Shown here: piece by piece, positions 54,863 through 64,000 of the stretch | Numbering within the stretch: position 1 is the first letter of the stretch | Layout of the letters: each line of letters starts with the position of its first letter | Assembly: GCA_000149265.1 (NCBI GenBank) | Contig: CH002078.1 | Location: forward strand, 278,027-342,026 | Source of the DNA: Ciona savignyi | Lineage: Eukaryota; Chordata; Ascidiacea; Phlebobranchia; Cionidae | DNA length: 64,000 nt | Direction of reading: 5' to 3' | Made by a program: the position numbers and the translations under genes | Notes under the pieces: generated by a model | Seen by the model: only the letters and a program-made list of their open reading frames with translations | Database searches by the model: none | What the model was told of the DNA's origin: nothing

Positions 54863-57800
54863 TATTTGCTACTTTCTTAAAGCAAAGCTAATATGCTGTC
54901 CAAGTTAAAAAATAACTTATAATAATTTTTGACTAATTGACATTTTTTGATCTTTGATAAAAATAGTTTGCAATATTTTATACGTAAAACTTATCTTTTT
55001 TATGTTTTTTTTAAATGTGTAAATAAAGAGTTAAATATGTGTAAATAAAACAACAATAATCATATCGATTTTGCATGAAATATGTAGCTTGGTAGAGAAT
55101 ATCAATCAAGATGAGTCTTAAGTCGCAAAGGGAAGAATTTATGGTGGTGTAAGTTGAAATCCACGTAAGTTTAAACCCTGGATTAATGCAGTAGATGGCG
55201 TATAACCAATTAAAAGACCCCCATGCGCGGTCAGGCGAGTGGTAAACTATTAGTCATGGTATTTAAATGAGTATTTTGCTGAGTAACAATGGTGTAATTC
55301 CCCAATGTTTGTTTGGTTGGAAGCAGCATGTGCTAGGCTGCGCGCCGGTGTTCTCGTTTAGCTGTAAAGTTTTGCAATAGTGAAGCAGGGCTTTTTGAAA
55401 TAAAGGCGTTAATTGTGCATATGCTAGCTGTTTCGTTGGGAAAAAAGTTGCCGATGTACGAAAGGGCACCTTAGGTAAAATAGTTTTTTAAGAATCTGTA
55501 AATTTTTACCACTTTGAGTGTGAAGAATTGTTATATTTGTACATTTGTAGGTGATGCACCGAAATTAAGTTCAATCTGCAGAAATAACTTTTCCTTTTAT
55601 TACGAATCTAGTCAATTGATTTGATTTGTGACAAACTGTTTCATCAGGTTTAATTACACTGTCGTTTTGTTCTGTGTTTTGCATCCCTAAACATAAATAT
55701 AGCAGTACTACCACGCTATTTAATGTTCTCACCAGGTACAGATTCAATCCTCTAAGAAATATACGGTGGCAGGATATTTACACTGAACTAAGATAAGATA
55801 TTGGGTTTATGTCTATGAATGGAAAAAATGTGTATCAGCGCTCTAACTTTAGACGGGTTTTAACCAGGGTAAAACAAGGGATGAACAGAGGTCAGGTATT
55901 TTATTGGGTTTTTGCGCAGCGTGCAGCCAGTTACAGCGATGTACAAAGGGGCATAGCTAGTAAGTAGGGTAAAGTTGAGAGAACGGCTTAGCCAAAACGA
56001 GGCCAACCGAGTTATCTATGATATTATGGAGTTATACACAATTTATATAAGACACATAACAGGAAACACATGTTTGAACACAAGGCTCGGCAGGCGTTAT
56101 ACACAGAACTCGCGGGAAACAATTCATCGACTGAGTTGCCAAAAACAAGAAACTAATTGTGACTTCCCATGCACAAAATATGGACACATGGCATGACGAA
56201 ATAATAGTTAAAATACCCAGCAATAAAATTACACATACGTGTGAGATTACCACAAATTCAAGTGTCGTCACCACACTTGTAATCGTCAAATTATCTCGTG
56301 CCCACTGTCGGGTTACGGGAGGTATTGCAGTGTGTTGTGTGTGAATCACAGTTTTTTTACAATTTGGTAGAACCCATTAATCCGATGGGTTCAGGCAATG
56401 TCCGTTAAGTGCATTGCCCAAGGCACAAGATTCGAACATGCAACCCTTCTAATGAAAGGCGACACAGTAATCCATCAAGCCATTCAGTCGGACAAGTAAC
56501 TTTAAACACGACGAGGCACCGCAAATGCAGTAACATTTAACTCCAGCACCAAGACAACATATTTGAATATTATAATATTTCGCAACATATTTGGATATAA
56601 TAATATATATATATAGAAGGCATATGAGATAACGAAAAGAAGTAAAGTGTTTGGTACGGTTACAACTCCTCTTAACTTTATGAACTTTGTCAGTTGCAGA
56701 ACCGTGTTTAACTTTCTAAATGCATATTCTTAACAGGTTTAATCGATATTTTGGATGAATAAATTTTGGACGTTTCAAAAATAAATCAAAACGGTGGTAA
56801 ACAAAGAAAGGGGAGACATACGAATGCTATATATGCTTGATACAGTTGATCTACACACGGGTCAGCAACTTCACAGTCAGAAATGGTACGCTAGAGGTTT
56901 TTTCATGCCACGCCCCGTTATCTGACTTACACGCAAAATCTATTCTATAAGCATGTGCAAACTCAAACTGTATATGCTGCACAAAAACCCTTAAATTTCG
57001 TAAAGAATGCAAATGCACATTCTTGATTAGTAATATTTAAGTTAGGTAGTTGACTATAGACAAACCGTACATAACAATGGTTGGCACGCGAAGTTGCTTT
57101 CATTATTATATTATTTATAAACTGGCACCCTGCATTCAAAAGGTTGCCGACACCTGGCCTTATACGCAATGATGTCAGTGTATATTCATTAAAGAATTCG
57201 TTCAATTTCGTCATTTAACTAAAGTCCCATCATCCAACCTTCTGGAATGTTCCTTCCCGACGCCCCGACAAATGCGCCCAAACGCGCCTCTAGTGCCGAA
57301 CCCCGGTAACAATTTTCACCTGGGCAAAATACAAAATATGTACGATCGTGTGGCCGCGACCTATACATATTCCGAACTTGATACAAAAATTAGTCCAAAC
57401 AACGAGGTTTTCATGGGCTCGAAACTCAGATGAAAATAAAATAAAGGCAAATATATTCACACGTTCCATTAATTTGGTAGAACCCATCATTCCACTAGGT
57501 TCAGGTATTGTACGTTAAGTGACTTGCCCAAGACACAGCCAATTCGCTAGCAACCAGTTCCGAATCCGCAACTTCGGATAAACGGCGACACAGTAACCTA
57601 AGAAGCTAATCAGTAGGACAAAATTTGTTCCTTTAACGGTCAATGCAGACAGACGTACCGGCGGCGACAGCAAGCCAGTTAAGGTGCAGTTTGCGTGTGA
57701 GTTCGCGGCGGTCAATGCACATTAAGTTGCGGCAGCTGCCGTGCGGTTGATTTCTCGCTCTAGCGCCGTTGGCGGGCGAGTAGAATTTTTTTTACTTTGC

Positions 57801-59419
57801 CGCAAGGCCGTTTGCACAGACAATTAACATTTTTTAAAAAGATAGGATACGTTACAATAAATAAAAATACAGTAGGGTAAAATTTGTTTGTAAATGGAAA
57901 AGCGCAGAAAGTTATCACACGGGCAATCGACAAACTACCTGGCGCCACTGTGCCTTGCCCAAAAACACAACCGACTAGCTAGCGACCAGTTTTGATTCTA
58001 TAACTTTTCGGCTGAAAGACTACGCATAAACCCACTAAATCAATCGGCCATGTGTTAAAAGGTTTACAGAACATTAACAGAAATTTACTCAAATAGGCAA
58101 ATATTTTTAATTATCTGTGATTGAGTGTAGATTAATGATATTTCATTAGTTTTAGGCCGTTGGTGTATGTGTATTCAGTGTGCATGTACTGCCCCTCAAC
58201 CTGTGGTAACTGCCGGCGAATTGCCGCTTCAAATATGGGGATTCCCCACCCCCGCTTGACAGTGTACATCCACCTTTATTTATTAATTTATCCTTGCCAG
58301 TTGCTTCATTATTGTAACGAATAAGCAAGAAATAAACTGAACTTAAAGTAAGATATTTAAAATATAAATGATGAGCTCAATTCAGTTTCTAAATTTGGAA
58401 AGGTAACACATAACGAAGGGGAATTAATCTAGTCACAACAGACAGTTATGAAGCCAAGGTAAGATATTAGTCCAACTGGCACTACGCATATAAAACACCC
58501 ATTATGGTGTATTCGTGGAAGACTAATCGTTTGACCGGAGTGGTTATAACGTGGATATCGTTTAAATCGTTTGAGTGGTTATATAAAGACCTCTTGCGCC
58601 GATCCAAGAATTTCATTTATAACGGACTTTTTCATTTATAACGGACTTTTTCATTTATAACGGACTTTTACAATCGTCATACTTTCGCCACAAAAATGGG
58701 AATTTCTATACTTGTTTCACCCTTTTTTGTGGACGTGGGAGAAAATAGTCCGAGATGGGCACGATCATTTGCTATCATCCATACACCGGCATGATTTGTG
58801 AAAATGTCAACGTGAACGCCTTTATTATCTGCTTAAACGAAGTGTCAGATTACTTACGACGGAAACATACTGGTGGTAGACGGCCGCCGGTTCCATACGT
58901 CCTTACTAAATACACGAATTCAGCCATCTTCTTATTTAACAAACGACTTCAGCATTTATCTTACCAAACAAACGAATTCAGCTATGCCCTTGACAATTAT
59001 TCAATTTTACTTTTTAATTATACTCTGGAGAACAAACTGGAATAACCTATAAAAGCGTTACTAATACGTCGTTTATTTACCGAATCAGCTCATTTTCACT
59101 CTGTGATATAATTCAGTGTTTTACAACAACCTTTTTTATGAAGGTAACCATGTTTCAGACGTGCGTGTAGGTTTTAAGTGTATCAACTCATAACACAGCC
59201 GATTTTAACCTTGTACCAGTAAGCCACGTCATATTAATCGATCTTGTGTGACAGAAAAAAGCACCGGTTCGTTAATTATTACTTTGTTATAATTATGGTG
59301 GATATCTTGTTTATGTGTATTTTTCTTATGGTTCTGCTTAGGTGTAGTATCTTACTTATATTCCTATTATTGATAGAGGTAGTATCTTAGAAAAAGAAGT
59401 ATCCTGAATTTTATGAAAT
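54411..59419. other. Intergenic between lectin and CHST-like gene
   Basis: No convincing gene. It contains the lectin 3'-end duplicate (54685-54862), a direct-repeat arm (55255-55425), SINE-A fragments (56260-56500, 57455-57620, 57900-58060), a SINE-B copy (57345-57440) and a possible hAT-type end at 57139-57155. A triplicated 22-bp unit (TTTCATTTATAACGGACTTT) is at 58610-58668. A TATATAAAG at 58573 precedes a 96-codon open frame at 58755-59045 (starts MGTIICYHPYTGMICENV) with no recognised domain. Confidence 0.5.
58755..59045 (+). CDS. Unsupported short open frame, 96 aa, downstream of a TATA-like box
   Basis: One uninterrupted frame with ATG 58755 and stop TAA, 180 bases after TATATAAAG (58573). 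The product has three or more Cys early and an RRKHTGGRRPP patch, but no domain I recognise. Base composition is not clearly different from the surroundings, and there are no introns, unlike every real gene in the window. It could be chance, or part of an unknown transposon. Confidence 0.15.
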   Translation: MGTIICYHPYTGMICENVNVNAFIICLNEVSDYLRRKHTGGRRPPVPYVLTKYTNSAIFLFNKRLQHLSYQTNEFSYALDNYSILLFNYTLENKLE

Positions 59420-61242
59420 ATGTACCGAAAATTGAAAAAGAAAGTGATCCTTGGTTTAATTACCATTACCTGTACAACTATAGTCGTAATTAATAACTTG
59501 GACTCCTTCAATTCCACAAAGTGGTCTTTTTCAGGTAAGTTTATATATTTTTTGACCGATCAGCTTAGCGGTTTAAAGCATCGCTGTTAACACAAAAGGT
59601 TGCAGATTCGAAACTGGTCGCTAGCCAGTCCGTGGTGTCCTTGGAAAGGCAGTTAATGGACACTGACAAAACCCAGTGGAATAATGGCTTCTACCAAATA
59701 TAAGGGACGTCTGAATCATATACAATATACTGCATTAGCTGCGGTAAGCCGACGTTGGGCGCAAGGTGATCTGACGATTGCTCGTGTGTTAACCTTTTGT
59801 GTTTTCTCATTCACTAGGATAAACATGAATATCCTAACCTATTTTTCCAGGCGCATATCCCAATCGTTTTTTAGAACTTAAATGGGAAAATCAATTTTGC
59901 AACCTAATCTCAAAGCGCTCTTAAATTGACCTTGTGCGCAAGTTATGTGACGATTGCTCAAGTGATAACCCTGCTTTCCGTTATGCCACGTATACGAATA
60001 GCCCTCGCCGTTTTTTTACAATTTATTATCAGGAGACCTGCTTCGTGTGTTCATCGCAGAAACAAAAAAATACATTAAACCTAACCCGGATAATATATTC
60101 CAGCAAAGAGAAAGATACAAGTAGTATCCGAGAGAGACAAATATATCAAACGAGCCGAATCTATTCGTGAACTATGTGCAGTAACATATAATGACTCAAC
60201 AAACAACGTAAAGTTAAGAACAGACCGATTTAAATACAACCACACCGCTAAAACTGTGCTTTGTGAAACGCCCAAGGTAAATTTTGTTTTATTGCCTAGG
60301 CCTGGCTTAGATCCCAGGACCCTTCGGTCGTTAACGCAAGTTTTTTACGATCATATTGTTCGAAGTTCGGGCCCGTTACGATCATTAGGCCACCCTGTTG
60401 TTAAATCTGTAATCCCTTTGAATACACTAACTGTTAAACGTATACAAAGGAAAGGGAATATACACCTTGTGAGTCGGAAAATACGGCAGAGATAGTCACA
60501 CACGACTCTTGTCGGATCCCCTCGCGCCAACCGTCGATTTACCAGAGTGCAGTTTGTTATGTATGCTTAAGACTTTCCTTTTGTTTAAGTCAACCCAATA
60601 TTTAAGGTCTATTCTAAGCGACTTGACCAAGAATTAATTGTCTATGCTAAGCGACTTGACCAAGGAAACAATAGATTAGCCATCGCCTAGTTTCGACCCC
60701 ACAACCTTCCGACTGCACGCAACAAATGATGAACGTCGTTTTAATCTTTTTAGGTTGCAAGCACGCAATGGCAAATAGCATTGTTAAAACTGAGCGGCTT
60801 TGAAGAAAAGATAACTGCTGAAACAATGAAAAAGTGGGCTTTTTCGATGATTCCTAATCAACTCTTTTCAAAGTAAGTCATTCAATGCTAAATGTAGAAG
60901 AAGGGCAAAGGTTATATTTACTTTCCATAGTTTAAGTGAACGGACTACCCCTTTTTTGTTTTATGTTTTCCTCTCTTCTAAGTGCAGCCCGATTGTAATA
61001 ATCAATAGAATAAGATATTTAGCAAATCAAATACAATTATATTTCAGACTTAATACGGATGAAGAAGCCGTCGAGCTACTACACAACTATACCACTATCA
61101 TGGTTACCAGACATCCTTTCGAACGACTTGTGTCAGCTTACCGTAACAAGTTTTCTGACCAAGCTGATTATAACTTTTACCGCGACGAAATAGGGAAACA
61201 AATAGCAAAAGATCAAGCAAGCTCGCACATTCATGGGCTAAG
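59420..61242 (+). CDS. Golgi carbohydrate sulfotransferase (CHST8-14 / Sulfotransfer_2 type), 5' part
   Basis: Exons: 59420-59534, 60104-60276, 60754-60872 and 61048-61242. Phases are consistent; about 200 residues are present and the last exon ends in a GTAAGT donor with the next exon not found before the window edge. The N-terminus is a type II anchor: short basic cytosolic tail (MYRKLKKK), then a TM segment (VILGLITITCTTIVVI). After a stem comes the 5'-phosphosulfate motif VLCETPKVASTQWQIALLKL, then the 3'-phosphate motif MVTRHPFERLVSAYRNKF, diagnostic of the HNK-1/chondroitin/dermatan sulfotransferase group. The enzyme would use PAPS to sulfate glycans in the Golgi lumen. A SINE-A copy lies in intron 1 (59555-59850), another in intron 2 (60510-60720). 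The remaining exons probably lie beyond the satellite-bearing element that starts at 61985. Confidence 0.85.
59555..59850 (+). mobile_element. SINE-A copy in CHST-like intron 1
   Basis: GACCGATCAGCTTAGCGGTT (head), GCAGATTCGAAACTGGTCGC (B-box region), ATACAATATACTGCATTAGC and TAGGATAAACATGAATATCC; near full length. Confidence 0.75.
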
Positions 61243-61984
61243 GTAAGTTAACTGTACCCATGGCAATGATAAATCGCCCAATCGTTCGATTGCATCTTGA
61301 GCTAACACGTTAAAGAAGATATTAAAACGTGTAAAATATGACGTTTTTACTGCTTAATCTTATGGAATATGGTAATGCATGTTAATTCTATAGGAAAAGG
61401 TGTTTTAAAACAGAAATTTGTCTTAAAACTATATATGTACATAGAGGACACATTACGAAAGCTGTTCTGATGTGCTGTGTAACATTTAGTCATTTTGTTG
61501 ATTAACGCAACAACCCGGTATGAGCCTTGATAAAATCCAGCCATTAACAAGTGTGTAGTCAATTCCAGATAAACATATAAAAGATCATAGGCAAAGTCTT
61601 ATATCCGTCTATCATATACCCATCTGTTCGCAAGGTGTTATATATTATTCCAGAAAACAGGGTTTGGTACAATGCCGTGTTTAACTATTAAATGATCCAA
61701 GTTGGATTAACATTTTGGTTAAACACACAGCTAAATTACTGTCGTGTTTGCTTATATGGGTACATAGCATTCCCACTTAGGTTTTCCGACACCTAATATT
61801 AACACCAACTATTTTAGTTTAGTTTATACATTTTTGCCCCAGTATTAAAAATGGCAAACGAATCAAATTAGGGCACAGAAACAGGAAAATACGGCAAAAC
61901 GAATAGTAGTTAAAACGCGTCATCATTTTAATAAATATAGCGGACACGGCCGCCAAACCTAAACGAAAGAACAATAATAAAACA

Positions 61985-64000
61985 AATCAAATTTAACTAG
62001 AGAGTGTCAACCACGTGTTTAACCACCACTATTTGTAAACCACATGTTGTATGCCATATATTCATGCTATAGGGTCCCTAACCACAGTTTGTATTTTATA
62101 CACTAATGTTGTAGTTTGTTACTGCTAGCATAAACGCATGGGTCCCTGAGGTAACAATCTTATTATCCATGTTCATTACCCAACATATTTATTGTGAGAT
62201 ATGTGCACGCCAGGTCCATGTTATTCAAAAGTCCAGAAAGTTTTAAACGGACTGCAATAGTTTTGTTTCTGCAAGCATAAACGGATGGGTCCCATAGTTG
62301 TTAAACCAAACTTCTTTTCATGTGTAGTTAGAAAAAGGATATTCGTGTAAGATTTACTAACATTTCACGACGAATGTTTTAAATTAAAGCCTATTGTCAA
62401 GCAAGCACTGTAGTGAAATAAAGCTAAATTCCCCACACAGCCCGCTTTAGTTTTTCATGGCTTCGGAAATTCCCCTGGGTTCAGTACATAAATTTCTGTG
62501 TTGACATATCTTGGTTATGTTATCTAACAATTTTTAAAGTCATAATCCGATTTGACGATTCTTTGTTGGAGATGTCGGGGCAATATGGCATGCCTGTCAC
62601 TATCAATATTTAAGAACAAAATCTTATTGTTTAGGGTATTTTCCTAAATATTTTTTTTTATTTCTTCTAAGATTTAAATCAGTGGCTAATGCACTTACAT
62701 TTCACCAAATCTGATTTAAAATGGAGCAGCCGTGTTCTGGCGTTATACCCCAAAAAAAACTATTTTCAGAACAAAATACCGTTTTGGTTTTTAACGTACC
62801 CGGGGAAATTCCCCTGGATTTATGACCCAAAATATTGGGTTCTGCATATCTTAGCCATATTGTCTAATAATTCACAATTTTTATTGCGATCCTAGTAGTC
62901 CTTTTGGTACATATCGGGGTGACATGGCATGCCTGTCAAACTATGATTTAAGGACAAACTTTTAGTTTTTGAGATATTTCCCTAGATAATTTCTTTATTT
63001 CTTTCAATTGTTAAATTAGTAGCTAATGCACTTATATTTCCCCAAACCTGTTTAAATTTGGAGAAGCCATTCTAGCGCTACACCCAAAAAAAGCCATTTT
63101 TTAGAACAAAATACTGTTTTGGTTTTTAATGTCTGAAGGGAATTCCCCTTGATTTATCACCCAAAATTTTAGTTTCTGCATATCTGGACCATGTTGTCTA
63201 ACGAATGACAAAGTTTTATTGCGATTCCATTACCCCTTTTGGTAGATGACGGGCCCACAAATCATACTTGTCACAATCATGGTTTAGGAATAAATCTTCA
63301 TTTTTAGGGTATTTCCCTAGGTAACTTTTTTCTTTCTTTTAAGTGGTAAAAGCAGTTGCTAATGAACTTACATTCCACCAAATCTGATTCAAATTGGAGC
63401 AAGCGTTTAAGCGCTATGCCCAAAAAAGCTAATTTTTTTAGAAAAAAATTAGGTTTTGGTTTTTTAACTTCCGTGGGGATTTCCCCCTGGTTTAATAACC
63501 CAAATTTTTTGTTTCTGCATATCTAGACCATGTTGTCTGAAAAATGTTAAATTTTCATTGCGATTCAATTACCCCTTTTGTAGATGTCGGGTCCACAAAT
63601 CATACCTGTCACAATCATGGTTTAGGAATAAATCTTCATTTTTAGGGTATTTCCCAAAATAACTTTTTTCTTTCTTTTAAGTGGTAAAGCAGTTGCTAAT
63701 GAACTTACATTCCACCAAATCTAATTCAAATTAAAGCAAGCGTTTAAGCGCTATGCCCAAAAAAGCTAAATTTTTGAAAAAAGTACCGTTTTGGTGTTTA
63801 CCGTCCCTGGGGAATTCCCCTAGAATTATCACCTAAAATTTTGGTGTCTGCATATTTAGACCATGTTTTCTAACAAATTACCAAGTTTTACTGTGATTCC
63901 ATTACCCCTTTTGGTAGATGTTAGGTACACAAGCCATGCCTGTCAAGCGTTTGATAAAAAAAAGAAAAAGAAAAAAAAACGGACAAAAACAATATGTGTC
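61985..64000 (+). mobile_element. Dispersed element with internal ~335-bp satellite, copy 2, running off the right edge
   Basis: The leader ACTAGAGAGTGTCAACCACG matches copy 1 (12785). About five satellite units follow, with anchors near 62521, 62860, 63193, 63533 and 63867. The end CATGCCTGTCAAGCG and the poly(A/G) tail reach the window edge at the same point as in copy 1 (ACAATATGTGTC). Directly upstream (61815-61980) lies the GGCAAAACGAAYAGT repeat, which may be an outer part of the same element. It probably sits in an intron of the CHST-like gene whose 3' exons are not in the window. Confidence 0.7.

Larger units (their letters stand above)
51270..55425 (+). repeat. Pair of ~150-bp direct repeats flanking the lectin gene (51270-51420 and 55255-55425)
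   Basis: Both arms share TTTTGCTGAGTAACAATGGT, CCCAATGTTTGTTTGGTTGG, AAGCAGCATGTG and TGAAATAAAGG. They lie in the same orientation about 4 kb apart, one before and one after the H/C-type lectin gene. This may be a dispersed family or the scars of a duplication. Other copies would decide. Confidence 0.65.

Overview
The window is eukaryotic and reads as an ascidian (Ciona-like) genome. It is AT-rich, its genes are cut into short exons with GT-AG introns, and it is littered with two tRNA-like SINE families in introns and spacers. Genus is inferred from gene content and repeat style; I cannot fix the species. There are two 100-base N gaps (21428-21527 and 38615-38714). No prokaryotic features, CRISPR arrays or genuine tRNA/rRNA genes were seen. 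All gene models were built by hand from splice sites, reading phase and family motifs.

Layout from left to right. (1) 35-1758, minus: the 5' half of an LZTFL1 (leucine zipper transcription factor-like 1) gene that runs off the left edge. (2) 4089-17733, plus: a 15-exon SLC6 Na+/Cl- amino-acid transporter, glycine-transporter-like, with a one-base frameshift in exon 13. (3) 19503-26020, plus: a 10-exon MFS transporter of MFSD4 type. (4) 27029-37998, minus: a second, intact 15-exon SLC6 paralogue with nearly identical exon lengths. (5) 38950-41376, minus: an NHL-repeat protein. (6) 43102-44719, minus: a secreted collagenous C-type lectin (collectin-like). (7) 45580-49494, minus: a cytosolic SULT-type sulfotransferase, one exon not located. 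(8) 52160-54410, plus: a secreted lectin that joins an H-type-lectin-like domain to a C-type lectin domain. (9) 59420-61242 and beyond, plus: the 5' part of a Golgi carbohydrate sulfotransferase (CHST8-14 type).

The left 38 kb is a membrane-transport block (SLC6, MFSD4-like, SLC6). The right 25 kb has a carbohydrate theme: two lectins whose C-type domains resemble each other and two unrelated sulfotransferases. No operon-like coupling is seen.

The most unusual signals are: an intron of the MFSD4-like gene made almost wholly of three reverse SINEs and bounded by a 14-bp direct repeat, as expected for intron birth by insertion; two copies of a mobile element carrying a ~335-bp satellite; a hAT-type and a piggyBac-type nonautonomous DNA transposon with clean target duplications; the H-lectin/C-type lectin fusion; and the frameshifted SLC6 gene next to an intact twin.
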